From positions 2,839,001-2,903,000 of the forward strand of contig NZ_CP067169.1 in NCBI RefSeq assembly GCF_028553885.1: a DNA stretch of 64,000 nt, written 5' to 3'. Position numbers and translations under genes: made by a program. This DNA comes from Paracoccus aestuarii. GTDB lineage: Bacteria > Pseudomonadota > Alphaproteobacteria > Rhodobacterales > Rhodobacteraceae. Positions 17,346-26,811 of the stretch are shown piece after piece. Below the pieces are notes generated by a model. The model was not told the origin of the DNA, searched no databases, and saw only the letters and a list, made by a program, of their open reading frames with translations. Positions within the stretch are counted from its first letter, which is position 1; each line of letters starts with the position of its first letter.

Positions 17346-18356
17346 GTGGATCTAAGGGCGCTGGCCCTTCTGGTCCTCGCCACGCCGGCGGGGGCCGAGA
17401 CCCTGCGCATCGCCACCTGGAACCCCGGCCTGACGCGCGACGGGCCGGGTCTCTTGCTGCGCGATATCGGGCGCGACGATCCGCAGGTGCTGGCCGCCGC
17501 GCAGGTCATCGCCCATGCGGCCCCCGACGCGATCCTGCTGACCGGGCTGGACTGGGACCTGGAGGGGCGCGCGCTGACGGCCTTCGCAGACCTGCTGGAG
17601 GCTGCGGGCCACCCGATGCCCCACCGCCATGCCGGCCCGCCCAATACCGGCCTGCCCACCGGGCGCGACATGGATGGCGACGGGCGCTTGGGCCGGGCGC
17701 GCGACGCGCAGGGCTATGGCGCCTTTCGGGGCCAAGGCGGCATGGCGGTCCTGTCGCGCCTGCCCATCGCCGGGGTCACCGACCATACCGAGACGCTCTG
17801 GCGCGACATGCCGGGGCACCGCATGCCCGACAGCCCCCATGCCGATATCGCGCGCCTGTCCACCACCGCGCATTGGGACGTGGCGCTGACCACGCCTGCG
17901 GGGCCGCTGCATCTGCTGGCCTTTTCCGCCACCCCCCCGGCCTTCGAGCCGCGAAACATCCCCCGCAACCATGACGAGGCCGCCTTCTGGCTGGACCACC
18001 TGCCCGACGCGCCCTTTGCGATCATCGGGAACCTGAACCTGGACCCCGCCGATGGCGACGGCGATCCGGCGGCGCTGACCGCGCTGCTGGCCGTCACGCA
18101 GGACCCCCGGCCCCGCGGCGCATGGCAGCCGCCCCAGACCGGGCCGAATGCCGATCACCGCGGCGATCCGGCGCTGGACACGGCGGAATATGCGCGCGCG
18201 CCGGGGAACCTGCGGCTGGATTACGTGCTGCCCGCGCAGGGGCTGCGGGTGCTGGATGCGGGCGTGATCTGGCCCGCGCCCGGTGATCCCTTGGCGGAAT
18301 CCGTGGCGCTGGCCTCGCATCGCAGGCTGGTCTGGGTCGATCTAGACCTGAAATGA
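17346..18356 (+). CDS. secreted endonuclease/exonuclease/phosphatase-family protein, possibly catalytically altered
   Basis: A 336-aa protein with a GTG start 5 bp after leuD, so probably cotranscribed. A short signal peptide (LALLVLATPAGAE) is followed by the EEP fold: LRIATWNPGL, then GQGGMAVLSRLPI. The family's GDFN metal/catalytic motif reads GNLNLDP and the SDH-type motif reads ASHRRLVWVDL, so the Asp of each motif is missing. A Ca-binding-like DMDGDGRLG loop lies near residue 102. Either the active site is rearranged or the protein is non-catalytic. It ends with a 15-bp overlap into the convergent bioA. Confidence 0.8.
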   Translation: MDLRALALLVLATPAGAETLRIATWNPGLTRDGPGLLLRDIGRDDPQVLAAAQVIAHAAPDAILLTGLDWDLEGRALTAFADLLEAAGHPMPHRHAGPPNTGLPTGRDMDGDGRLGRARDAQGYGAFRGQGGMAVLSRLPIAGVTDHTETLWRDMPGHRMPDSPHADIARLSTTAHWDVALTTPAGPLHLLAFSATPPAFEPRNIPRNHDEAAFWLDHLPDAPFAIIGNLNLDPADGDGDPAALTALLAVTQDPRPRGAWQPPQTGPNADHRGDPALDTAEYARAPGNLRLDYVLPAQGLRVLDAGVIWPAPGDPLAESVALASHRRLVWVDLDLK

Positions 18357-19571
18357 GGTGACCGCCCCCCAGGCCGCGTCCAGATCGGCGCCCGTCACGC
18401 AATAGGGCGGCAGGACATAGACCGTGTTCCCCAAGGGCCGCAGCAGCACGCCGCGCGCCATGCAATGCGCCCGCATCCGCGGCCCGACCTCGGACAGGTA
18501 TCCTCCCTCGGGGACGACCAGATCCGCCGCCGCGATGGTCCCGCATTGGCGGATATTGGTGAACCGCCCGTCCAGCCGCGCCAGCCGGTCCGCCTGCATC
18601 GCGGCCAGCGCATCCAGCCGCGCCTGCATGGGCCTGGCCTGCCACAACCGCACCTGCGCCAGCGCCGCCGCGCAGGCGATCGGGTTCGCGGTGTAGCTGC
18701 TGGAGTGATAGAATGTCCGCCGCCGATCCGTGGACCGATGCGCGTCGAAGATCCGCCCGCTGGCCAGCGTCGCCGCCAGCGGCACCACGCCCCCCGTCAA
18801 CCCCTTGGAGGTGCAAAGGATATCCGGCGCCACCCCCGCATGATCACAGGCCCAGAGCCGCCCCGTGCGGCCCCAACCCGTCATCACCTCATCCGCGATC
18901 ATCAGCACGTCATGCCGGTCGCAGATCGCCCGCAGCCCGGCCAGCACGTCGGCGGAATACATCCGCATTCCCCCCGCGCCCAGCACCAGCGGCTCCAGAA
19001 TGATCGCCGCCATCCGCCCGCTGGCCGCCAGCGCCTCGAGGGCCGCCAGCGTCGCCCCCCCGTCGCCTTCGGGAAAGGGCAGCCGGTCCACGCCGAACAT
19101 CAGCGGGTCATAGGCGGCGTTGAACACGCCGCGCTCGCCCACGCTCATCGTGCCGATCGTGTCGCCGTGATAGCTGTCCTCGATCACCGCGATCCGGTGG
19201 CGCCCGTCGCCCTCGTGGCGCCAATATCCCAAGGCCATCTTCAGCGCGACCTCGACCGCGGTGGACCCGCTGTCGCTGTAGAAGACGTGGTCCAGCCCCG
19301 CGGGCGTCATCGCCACCAGCGCCTCGGCCAGCTCCTCCGCGGGGGCGTGCGTCAGGCCCGCAAAGATCACCTGGTCCAGCCGCCCGGCGGTCTCGCGGAT
19401 CGCCTCGACGATCTCGGGCTGGTTGTGGCCATGCGTGACCACCCACCAGCTGCTGATCCCGTCCAGCAGCGGCCCGCGATCCGTCTGGATGAAGGCCCCC
19501 GCGCTGGAGATCGCACGCGGCGGCGCAGGCTCGGTCCCGTGCTGAAAGAAGGGATGCCAGACGGCGCTCAT
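18342..19571 (-). CDS. bioA: adenosylmethionine-8-amino-7-oxononanoate aminotransferase
   Basis: A 409-aa class-III PLP aminotransferase making 7,8-diaminopelargonate from KAPA, with SAM as amino donor. It begins MSAVWHPFFQHGTEPAPP, the typical BioA N-terminus. SSWWVVTHGHNQPEI, SDSGSTAVEVALKMALGYW, EDSYHGDTIGTMSVG, ADEVMTGWGRTG and the PLP lysine in CTSKGLTGG are all present. It is the last gene of bioBFDA; its ATG overlaps the bioD stop by 4 bp. Confidence 0.96.
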   Translation of the reverse strand: MSAVWHPFFQHGTEPAPPRAISSAGAFIQTDRGPLLDGISSWWVVTHGHNQPEIVEAIRETAGRLDQVIFAGLTHAPAEELAEALVAMTPAGLDHVFYSDSGSTAVEVALKMALGYWRHEGDGRHRIAVIEDSYHGDTIGTMSVGERGVFNAAYDPLMFGVDRLPFPEGDGGATLAALEALAASGRMAAIILEPLVLGAGGMRMYSADVLAGLRAICDRHDVLMIADEVMTGWGRTGRLWACDHAGVAPDILCTSKGLTGGVVPLAATLASGRIFDAHRSTDRRRTFYHSSSYTANPIACAAALAQVRLWQARPMQARLDALAAMQADRLARLDGRFTNIRQCGTIAAADLVVPEGGYLSEVGPRMRAHCMARGVLLRPLGNTVYVLPPYCVTGADLDAAWGAVTSFQV

Positions 19572-20227
19572 GCGAAATCCTCCGCCCGGAAGGCCGCGCG
19601 CATCGCCGCAGTCAGGCTGTCCCGGTCCAGCCGATCCAGCAAAGGCAGCCGCCCCAGCACCCTGACCCCTCCGATCTGCCCGATCGTCGCCATGTTGTCG
19701 TCATTCGCAGGGCCGACAAAGGCCACCCCATGCAGCCGCACGCCCCGCGCGCGCAGGCTCTCCAGCGCGGTCAGGCTGTGGCTGATCGTGCCCAGCCCGG
19801 TGGCGCAGACCACGATCACCGGCAGCTGCCAGCGCGCGAACAGATCCGCGAAGAGCAGATCCCGCGTCACCGGCACCAGCGCCCCGCCCGCCCCCTCGAT
19901 GACCAGCCGATCCGCTGGCGGCGGCGCCCAGGACCCGGGATCCAGCGCGACGCCCTGCAGCTCCGCCGCGCGATGGGGGGACAAGGGCTCGCGCAGCAGC
20001 GCGGCCTCCGGATGGGTGGGGACGCCCGACAGGCGCGCGACCTCGGCCCGGTCGGTGCCGGCCAGAGGTTCGGGCGCAGGCGCGGCATCCCCCGGCATGG
20101 GCACGTTGCCGGCCAGCCCGGACTGCACCGGCTTCCAGTATTCCGCACCGATCAGCCCGCACAGACCAGCCGCAAAGACCGTCTTGCCGACATCCGTCCC
20201 GGTGCTGGTGATCACGTATCGGGCCAT
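19568..20227 (-). CDS. bioD: dethiobiotin synthetase
   Basis: A 219-aa ATP-dependent carboxylase forming the ureido ring of dethiobiotin. The start at 20227 gives MARYVITSTGTDVGKTVFAA, where GTDVGKT is the P-loop. Other family motifs are YWKPVQSG, LVIEGAGGALVPV and VVCATGLGTISHSLTALE. The long upstream ORF extension is bioF read out of frame. The start lies 16 bp inside the 3' end of bioF, which indicates coupling. Confidence 0.95.
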   Translation of the reverse strand: MARYVITSTGTDVGKTVFAAGLCGLIGAEYWKPVQSGLAGNVPMPGDAAPAPEPLAGTDRAEVARLSGVPTHPEAALLREPLSPHRAAELQGVALDPGSWAPPPADRLVIEGAGGALVPVTRDLLFADLFARWQLPVIVVCATGLGTISHSLTALESLRARGVRLHGVAFVGPANDDNMATIGQIGGVRVLGRLPLLDRLDRDSLTAAMRAAFRAEDFA

Positions 20228-21342
20228 AGCTCCTCCAGCGTCTCGGCAAGTCGGATGACATCCCCGCGCGTGGCATTCAGCGTCAGCGACACGCGCAACC
20301 GCGCGGTCCCCTCGGGCACGGTCGGGGGGCGGATGCCCCGCACGTCGAAACCGCGCGCCTGCACGGCTGAGGCCAACGCCATCGCCCCGGCATCGGGCCC
20401 GACGATCAGCGGCACGATCTGGCTGCCGCTGACCGGGACCTGCGGCAGGCGCCGCGCCATCTCGGCCCCGAAGGCCGCGACATGCCCGGCAAGGCTGGCC
20501 TGCCGCCATGGCTCGTCGCGCAGGATCGCCAGCGATTCCAGCCCCGCCACCGCCATCAGGGGCGATGGCGCGGTGGCAAAGATGAAGGGCCGACAGCGGT
20601 TCACCAGGAAATTCACCAGAACCCGCGCCCCGCAGATCAGCGCCCCCGACCCGCCCAAGGCCTTGCCCAGGGTGTGCAGGGTCACGACATTGTGCCGCCC
20701 CTCCAGATGATGCGCCAAGCCCCGCCCCTGCGGCCCGAAGACGCCCGTCGCATGCGCCTCGTCCACCATCAGAAAGCCATGCTCATCCGCCAGCACCATC
20801 AGGTCGTCCAAGGGCGCGCGGTCCCCGTCCATGCTGTAGAGGCTCTCGACCGCGATCCAGACGGCCCCGCGCCCCCCTTGCGCGCGCCAGGCCGCGATCA
20901 CGTCCCGCGCATGATCCACATCGCCATGGCGAAAACGCGCCACCTCGGCCCGCCCGGCCCGGGCGCCCTCATGTGTGCTGGCATGGGACAGCGCATCCAT
21001 CAGCAACAGGTCCCCCCGCTGCGGCAGGGTCGTCAGAACGGCGAAATTCGCGACATAGCCGCCGCCGAAACCCAAACCCGCCTCGGCCCCGAAGAACCGC
21101 GCGGCCTCCGCCTCGAACCGCGCCTGCGCCTCGGTCTCGCCCCGCAGCAGGCGCGACCCCGCCGCCCCGATCGGCACATCCCCCAAGGCCCGCCGCACCG
21201 CCGCCACCATCCGCGGCGCCGTGGCCAGCCCGATATAATCGTTGGACGAGAAGTCGACCCCGCGCCGCCCCGTCAGGGACCGCAGACGCGACCCTGCCTC
21301 CAGCGCCTCCAGATCCCGCCGATAGAACGCCAACCGATCCAC
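20212..21342 (-). CDS. bioF: 8-amino-7-oxononanoate synthase
   Basis: A 376-aa alpha-oxoamine synthase condensing pimeloyl-thioester with alanine. It has FSSNDYIGLA near residue 31, GAAGSRLLRGET, FGGGYVANFAVLT, DALSHAS, VESLYSMDGD, VDEAHATGVFG and the PLP lysine in HTLGKALGGSG. GGAGAGG before the ATG comes partly from a dispersed intergenic repeat (21350-21383). It is the second gene of the biotin operon. Confidence 0.95.
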   Translation of the reverse strand: MDRLAFYRRDLEALEAGSRLRSLTGRRGVDFSSNDYIGLATAPRMVAAVRRALGDVPIGAAGSRLLRGETEAQARFEAEAARFFGAEAGLGFGGGYVANFAVLTTLPQRGDLLLMDALSHASTHEGARAGRAEVARFRHGDVDHARDVIAAWRAQGGRGAVWIAVESLYSMDGDRAPLDDLMVLADEHGFLMVDEAHATGVFGPQGRGLAHHLEGRHNVVTLHTLGKALGGSGALICGARVLVNFLVNRCRPFIFATAPSPLMAVAGLESLAILRDEPWRQASLAGHVAAFGAEMARRLPQVPVSGSQIVPLIVGPDAGAMALASAVQARGFDVRGIRPPTVPEGTARLRVSLTLNATRGDVIRLAETLEELWPDT

Positions 21343-21349
21343 GCCAGCC

Positions 21350-21383
21350 TCTCCGTTGTCGAAATACCCTGGGGGTCCGGGGG
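21350..21383. repeat. dispersed intergenic repeat, copy 1 (bioB-bioF gap)
   Basis: A 34-nt unit shared, with one mismatch, with 52874-52907. It starts TCTCCGTTGTCGAAATACCC and ends in a G-rich arm. With the adjacent CCCCCGG (21389-21395) that arm forms the stem CCGGGGG-TGAAA-CCCCCGG. Read on the minus strand, the unit ends in CGGAGA and supplies the bioF Shine-Dalgarno. Confidence 0.6.
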
Positions 21384-21398
21384 TGAAACCCCCGGTCC

Positions 21399-22442
21399 TC
21401 AGCGCAGGATCGGGATCGCCGGATCCGCGGCCAGCAACTCGGCCCGCCGCGCCTCGTCGGGGGCATGCTCATGCGCGACCATCGGCGTCAGGCCCAGCTT
21501 GGCGAACAGGCGCATGTCGGCCTCCTCCTCGGGATTGTCCTTGGTCAGCAGCGTGTCGCCCACAAAGATCGAATTGGCCCCGGCAAAGAAGCACATGGCC
21601 TGCAGCTCGTCGGTCATCGCGGTGCGGCCGGCCGACAGGCGCACATGGGCCCGCGGCATCATGATACGCGCCGTGGCGATCATGCGCACGAAATCGATCG
21701 GATCGACCGGGGCCGCATCCTCCAGCGGCGTGCCCGCGACGGGGATCAGCATGTTGATCGGCACGCTGTCAGGGGGCGAGGGCAGGTTCGCCAGGGTCAC
21801 CAGCATGTCGACCCGGTCCTGCGACCCCTCGCCCAGGCCCAGGATGCCGCCCGAACAGACCTTGATGCCCGCTTGGCGCACCGCCTCCAGCGTATCCAAG
21901 CGCTCGGCAAAGGTGCGGGTGGTGATGACATTGGCGTAATGCGCCTCCGAGGTGTCGATATTGTGGTTGTAGTAATCCAGCCCCGCCTCGGCCAGCTGCG
22001 CGGACTGATCGGCATCCAGCATCCCCAAGGTCATGCAGGTCTCCATGCCCAAGGCCTTCACGCCCTCGATCATGGCGACGATCTGGGGCATGTCGCGGGC
22101 CTTGGGGCTGCGCCATGCGGCCCCCATGCAGTATCGCGTGGCGCCCGCGTCGCGGGCGCGGCGGGCCTCGGCGATGACGCGCTGGACCTCCATCAGCTTG
22201 GATGCCGACAGGCCCGAATTGTGGCGCGACGACTGGCTGCAATAGCTGCAATCCTCGGGGCAGCCGCCGGTCTTGATGGACAGAAGGCGGCTCAGCTGCA
22301 CGCGGTTGGGGTCGAAATGCCGGCGATGCACGGTCTGGGCCCGGAACAGCAGGTCCATCAGCGGCTGGTCGAACACGGCCCTCGCGGCATCGGAGGTCCA
22401 GATCGTGCGGTGGTCGTCGGTATTCGGATCGCTGTGCAGCAT
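21399..22442 (-). CDS. bioB: biotin synthase
   Basis: A 347-aa radical-SAM enzyme inserting sulfur into dethiobiotin. The radical-SAM cluster motif is [11 protein letters not shown]. Family motifs [39 protein letters not shown] and [12 protein letters not shown] are all present. The auxiliary [2Fe-2S] ligand Arg is in VRLSAGR. GGGGGAAG before the ATG supports the start. It is the first gene of bioBFDA; no bioC, bioH, bioG or bioZ is visible nearby, so pimeloyl-ACP formation must be encoded elsewhere. Confidence 0.97.
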   Translation of the reverse strand: MLHSDPNTDDHRTIWTSDAARAVFDQPLMDLLFRAQTVHRRHFDPNRVQLSRLLSIKTGGCPEDCSYCSQSSRHNSGLSASKLMEVQRVIAEARRARDAGATRYCMGAAWRSPKARDMPQIVAMIEGVKALGMETCMTLGMLDADQSAQLAEAGLDYYNHNIDTSEAHYANVITTRTFAERLDTLEAVRQAGIKVCSGGILGLGEGSQDRVDMLVTLANLPSPPDSVPINMLIPVAGTPLEDAAPVDPIDFVRMIATARIMMPRAHVRLSAGRTAMTDELQAMCFFAGANSIFVGDTLLTKDNPEEEADMRLFAKLGLTPMVAHEHAPDEARRAELLAADPAIPILR

Positions 22443-22522
22443 GGCTTCCCCCGTGGCTCGCGCGCCCGCGCGCGCCCCGTGCCTAGCATCCCTCCGCCTG
22501 CCTGTCCAATTCGCAGCGCCGA

Positions 22523-22894
22523 TCAGAGCCGTTCCTTGCGCGCGGCCCGTTCCGCGTCACGCCCCAGGCTCAGCAGCACCTCGGCCCGGCCGAATTCGCG
22601 GGCGGCCTGCTGGCGGGCGACCTCGAATCGCGGGGTCATGCGCTGCAGGTCCTGATCGGCCTGGCGCAGCTCGCGCGCGGCGCGGCCGGCCTGGGCATTG
22701 GCGACCCGTGCCTCGGGCAGGGTCAGGGGGGCGGCGCTGTCATAGCTCTGCTCCAGGCTGGTGTGCAGGGCGCCGACGCGGTTGCGCGCGGCGGTCATAT
22801 GCGCGTTGAAGGCGGCAAAGCTCTTCAGCTGGCGCTCGGCCTTCAGCCGGGCGATGCGTTCGAGCTGCTTCAGCTGGGCGATCTTGTCTACCAT
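22523..22894 (-). CDS. FliJ-like coiled-coil protein of the flagellar export operon
   Basis: A 123-aa charged, almost entirely helical protein with no Cys, Pro-poor and rich in Arg/Ala/Glu: [20 protein letters not shown], then a long coiled coil to [20 protein letters not shown]. Size and composition resemble FliJ, the stalk/chaperone escort of the flagellar ATPase, but sequence alone does not prove it. The ATG overlaps the flhB stop by 7 bp, so it is translated with the export genes. The ATPase gene fliI is not in the window. Confidence 0.65.
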   Translation of the reverse strand: MVDKIAQLKQLERIARLKAERQLKSFAAFNAHMTAARNRVGALHTSLEQSYDSAAPLTLPEARVANAQAGRAARELRQADQDLQRMTPRFEVARQQAAREFGRAEVLLSLGRDAERAARKERL

Positions 22895-23949
22895 CCGGCG
22901 CGGGCCTTCTGGCGCATCTTCTCGGCAAAGCGGATGGCGGCGGCGACGGCGGCGAAATGGTCGCGGTGGATCTCGTCCCCGATGCGGACCTGGGCATGGA
23001 TCGCGCGGGCGCAGGGCGGGTCGGACCAGATCGGCACCCCGGCCTCGGTCGCCTTGGCGCGGATGCGGGCGGCGATCTCGTCCGTGCCCTTGGCCACGCA
23101 GACCGGGGCGCGGCCCGATCCGCGGGTCCATTTCAGCGCCACCGCGTAATGGGTCGGGTTCACGATGATCACGTCGGCGCCCGGCACGTCGGCCAGCATG
23201 CTCTGCATGGCGATGTCCACGGCGCGCTGGCGGCGGGCGGCCTTCAGATGGGGATCGCCCTCGGACTGCTTGAATTCGTCCTGCATCTCCTTGCGGCTCA
23301 TGCGGTTCTTGCGGCGGTGGCTGAACCATTTCCACAGCATGTCCGGCACCGTGAACGCGACCGAGACCAGCAGCCCCAGGATCAGCACCTGCATCAGGAT
23401 CGTGCCGATCGCGGGGATCCACTGACCCCCCGCCAAAGACAGCGCGGCGATCCGGTCCAGCAGCGAGGCGAACATGAACCAGCCCCCCAGGCAGACCAGC
23501 GACGCCTTGCCCACCGACATGGCGAAGGTCATCAGCCCGTCGCCGCCGAATTTCTGCTTGGCGTTCTTCATCGGGTTCACGCGCTTGAAGTCGGGGGCCA
23601 GCTTCTCGGGGGAAAAGATCAGGCTGCGCGTGGCGATCAGGCCCAGCAGGATGGTCACGATCAGCACCGCCGCCAGCCCCACCGTCGCCGCCCCCGCAAA
23701 GATCCCCAGATCGCGCGCGATGGCCGCGGGCGCGCCGGGGGCCCAGCCCTCGGATCCCATCGCGCGGCTGGCCATGCCCAGCCAGTGCCGCACCGCCACC
23801 GCCGCCCCCAGGCCGAAGGCCAGGAAGGCGCCCAGATACATCATCGTCACGTTCAGCTCGGTCGATCGGGGGATGTCGCCCTTCTCGCGTGCCCGTTGCA
23901 GCTTCTGCTCGGTCGCCTCGAACTGCTTGTCGTCGTCCTGCTCGCTCAT
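22888..23949 (-). CDS. flhB: flagellar export switch protein
   Basis: A 353-aa inner-membrane protein of the flagellar type III export gate that controls the switch from rod/hook to filament substrates. It starts MSEQDDDKQFEATEQKLQRA, the standard FlhB opening. Four membrane helices lie between about 30 and 210. The cytoplasmic domain carries the self-cleavage site NPTH in VIIVNPTHYAVAL, then GTDEIAARIRAKA and PPCARAIHAQVRIGDEI. It follows fliR by 10 bp. Confidence 0.96.
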   Translation of the reverse strand: MSEQDDDKQFEATEQKLQRAREKGDIPRSTELNVTMMYLGAFLAFGLGAAVAVRHWLGMASRAMGSEGWAPGAPAAIARDLGIFAGAATVGLAAVLIVTILLGLIATRSLIFSPEKLAPDFKRVNPMKNAKQKFGGDGLMTFAMSVGKASLVCLGGWFMFASLLDRIAALSLAGGQWIPAIGTILMQVLILGLLVSVAFTVPDMLWKWFSHRRKNRMSRKEMQDEFKQSEGDPHLKAARRQRAVDIAMQSMLADVPGADVIIVNPTHYAVALKWTRGSGRAPVCVAKGTDEIAARIRAKATEAGVPIWSDPPCARAIHAQVRIGDEIHRDHFAAVAAAIRFAEKMRQKARAGW

Positions 23950-23959
23950 CGGGGGGTCC

Positions 23960-24715
23960 TCAGGGGATCGGGGGCAGCATGAAGCCCAGCACGGCATCGG
24001 CCCAGATGCCGACCAGCAAGGGCGCCATCACCGCCAGCCCCAGCAGCGCCAGCATGATCGAGGCCGGGGCCCCAATGAAGACCACGGGCAGGTTCGGCAT
24101 CACCCGGTTGATCACCCCAGACAGCGCCTGATAGAGGAACCCGCCCAAGGTGAAGGGCGCCGCCAGCATCAGCGCCAGCCAGAAGCTGTCCGAGACGATG
24201 CCCACGACCGCCATGGCCAACCCCTCGGCCCGGGGCAGCGATGCGGGCGGCCAGAGCGTCAGGCTGTCGGCGATCAGCTCGACCAGCATCACCGGCAGGC
24301 CCAGTGCCATCAGGATCGCCAGCCCCCCCAGATGCAGCATGTTGCCGATCGGATGGGGCGACATCTCGTTCTGGACGCCCATGATCTGGGACAGCGATGC
24401 GGTGGCGGCGATGGCCGTCGTGGCCAGGTTGATCGACAGGGCCAGCAGGCGCAGCATCGTGCCGGTGGCAAAGCCCAAGAGCATCTCGGCCCCGATCTGG
24501 GCGCCCATGCCCAAGGGATCGGCGGGCATGGCGGTGCCGGGCGCGATGCCCGACAGCAGGGGGGTCATCGCCATGGCCAGCGCGACCTTGACGCGGGCGC
24601 CGATCACCCGCTCGCCCAAGGCGGGCAGCATCAGGATGCAGGCCTGGACCCGCGCATAGACCAGCACCAGCGACCAGTCCAGGCCGGGAAACAGGGCCTG
24701 AAGCTGGTCCCACAT
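23960..24715 (-). CDS. fliR: flagellar export gate protein
   Basis: A 251-aa integral membrane protein of the FliPQR export gate. It starts MWDQLQALFPGLDWSL and has about six hydrophobic segments. Typical FliR patterns include ARVQACILMLPALGERVIGARVK and LALMLAAPFTLGGFLY followed by NRVMPNLPVVFIGAPA. Its ATG shares one base with the flhA stop (TGATG), indicating coupled translation. The upstream ORF extension is flhA out of frame. Confidence 0.94.
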   Translation of the reverse strand: MWDQLQALFPGLDWSLVLVYARVQACILMLPALGERVIGARVKVALAMAMTPLLSGIAPGTAMPADPLGMGAQIGAEMLLGFATGTMLRLLALSINLATTAIAATASLSQIMGVQNEMSPHPIGNMLHLGGLAILMALGLPVMLVELIADSLTLWPPASLPRAEGLAMAVVGIVSDSFWLALMLAAPFTLGGFLYQALSGVINRVMPNLPVVFIGAPASIMLALLGLAVMAPLLVGIWADAVLGFMLPPIP

Positions 24716-26811
24716 CACGCGGCCTCGACCGTGCCCAGCAGGCGCAGCTCGGCCAAGGGGTCGACCTCCTCCAGGCCCAGGACGGGGATCGACATGCCGT
24801 TCGCGCCCAGGACCGCGCGGATCATCCGGCGGCGGTGGTCGGGGGCCACCACGACGGTGCGGGCCACCGGCTCGGCCTGGGCCAGGGCCTTGCGCACCGC
24901 ATCGGTCAGCTTGCGCGACAGGGCCGGGGTCATCGCCCCCCCGCCGGGCCGGCCGGTCTCGGCGTCCGAGCGCACGAATTCCGCCTCCCACGAGGGGTGC
25001 AGCTGCAGGGCGGCGATGCGGCCGGCCTCGTCGGTATATTGCTGGGTGATCTGGCCGCGCAGGCGCTTGCGCACCAGTTCATAGATCATCTCGGGCTGCT
25101 CGACGCCGCGGAATTCGCAGATCGCGTCCACGATCAGCGGCAGGTTGCGGATCGAGATGCGTTCCTCCAGCAGCGCCCGCAGGATCGCCAGCAGCGTCTC
25201 GGGGCTGACCTTGTCGGGCATCATGCTGTCGAAATACTTGCGGTTGCGTTCGGCGCGGCCGGTATCGGACAGGGTGCGCAGCTCCTCGATCTGGCGCTGC
25301 ATCGCGCCCAGGGTCAGCAGCGCCGGCAGGTTGCCCTTGACCACCTCCATCAGATGGGTCGACAGGACCTCCATCGGGGTGACGATGGTGGCACCCAGGA
25401 CGGCCGCGTCCTCCTGCCCCGAGGGATGGATCCAGCGGGCGGGGCTGTTATAGACCGGCTCGCGCACGGCGATCCCACCCAGCTGGGCCAGCAGCGTGTC
25501 GGGGCCCAGGGCCAGGATCTCGGTCGGGCGCAGCGTGCCGCGGCCACGGATGACGCCCTGGATGCGGATCTGGTAGTCGCCGGGCGGCAGGTCATCGGTA
25601 TCGGTGATGCGCACATCGGGCAGGATCAGGCCGAAGCTTCGCGCGATATGGATGCGCAGGTTGCTGATCCGGCTGCCCAGTCCGCGCGCCTGATCCAGCG
25701 CGGTGACGATCAGGTCCGACCCGATCTCGACCGCGATATCGTCGGTGTCCAGCACATCGCCCATGCGCGCGGCGGGCTTGGCACCGGTCTCGGCCGGCAG
25801 GTCGGGCAGTTCCGCCTCAGCCCTTCGGTTCCGGGCATGGATGCGCCAAGCGATCAGCGCCATCGCAGCCGCGATGGCCAGAAACAGCGGCTTGGGCATG
25901 CCCGGCACCAGCGAGATCACCGCCATCGCCGCCGCCACCATGGCCGCGGGCTGCCAGCTGCGGGCGAATTCCGACGACATCAGGCTGGCCGTGGTCTCGG
26001 TCGCGCCGCCGCGCGACAGCAGCAGCGCCGCCGCCATCGAGGTGATCAGCGCCGGGATCTGGCTGACCAGCCCGTCGCCGATCGTCAGGTGGGAATAGGT
26101 CGACACGGCCTCGCCCATCGGCATGCCGTGGACGGTGATGCCCACCGCCAGGCCGATGCACAGGTTGATCAGCGTGATCACGATCCCCGCGATCGCGTCG
26201 CCCTTGACGAATTTCGACGCGCCGTCCAGCGATCCGAAGAAGCTGATCTCGCGCTGTTCCTGGATGCGGCGGCGCTTGGCCTCCTGATGGTCGATGGCGC
26301 CGGCATTCAGGTCGCCGTCGATGGCAAGCTGCTTGCCGGGCAGCGAATCCAGCGCGAAGCGGGCCGCGACCTCGGCCATGCGGCCCGAGCCCTTGGTGAT
26401 GACCATGAAATTGACGACCGAGATCACCGCGAAGACCGTGATCCCTACCAGGATCGAGCCGCCCGCCACGAAATCGGCGAAACCGTTGATGACCTGGCCC
26501 GCCGCCTGCTTGCCGGTCTGGCCCTCGGTCAGGATCAGCCGGGTCGAGGACACGTTCAGCGACAGCCGGATCACCAGGCTGATCAGCAGCATCACCGGAA
26601 AGGCCTGGAAATCCGTGGGCTTATCCACCAGCGACGCCATGACCAGCACCAGCGTCGCCATCGCGATCGAGATGGCGATGCCGAAATCCAGAACCCCCGC
26701 CGGCAGGGGGATCACCAGCGAGATCACCACGAGGACCAGCCCCCCGGTGACCAGCAGGGGGGCGTCCAGCAGCTTGTGGGATTTTCCCGACAGGGCGGCG
26801 ATGGGGGTCAT
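24715..26811 (-). CDS. flhA: flagellar export gate platform protein
   Basis: A 698-aa protein with an N-terminal membrane half of about eight helices and a cytoplasmic half that forms the nonameric docking ring. The signature region is VINGFADFVAGGSILVGI, GSGRMAEVAARFALDSLPGKQLAIDGDLNAG and RRRIQEQREISFFGSLDGA. The cytoplasmic domain contains DDLPPGDYQIRI, and the C-terminus has AVLGANGMSIPVLGLEEV. Length fits the family. Its ATG overlaps the preceding small gene's stop by 4 bp. Confidence 0.97.
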   Translation of the reverse strand: MTPIAALSGKSHKLLDAPLLVTGGLVLVVISLVIPLPAGVLDFGIAISIAMATLVLVMASLVDKPTDFQAFPVMLLISLVIRLSLNVSSTRLILTEGQTGKQAAGQVINGFADFVAGGSILVGITVFAVISVVNFMVITKGSGRMAEVAARFALDSLPGKQLAIDGDLNAGAIDHQEAKRRRIQEQREISFFGSLDGASKFVKGDAIAGIVITLINLCIGLAVGITVHGMPMGEAVSTYSHLTIGDGLVSQIPALITSMAAALLLSRGGATETTASLMSSEFARSWQPAAMVAAAMAVISLVPGMPKPLFLAIAAAMALIAWRIHARNRRAEAELPDLPAETGAKPAARMGDVLDTDDIAVEIGSDLIVTALDQARGLGSRISNLRIHIARSFGLILPDVRITDTDDLPPGDYQIRIQGVIRGRGTLRPTEILALGPDTLLAQLGGIAVREPVYNSPARWIHPSGQEDAAVLGATIVTPMEVLSTHLMEVVKGNLPALLTLGAMQRQIEELRTLSDTGRAERNRKYFDSMMPDKVSPETLLAILRALLEERISIRNLPLIVDAICEFRGVEQPEMIYELVRKRLRGQITQQYTDEAGRIAALQLHPSWEAEFVRSDAETGRPGGGAMTPALSRKLTDAVRKALAQAEPVARTVVVAPDHRRRMIRAVLGANGMSIPVLGLEEVDPLAELRLLGTVEAA

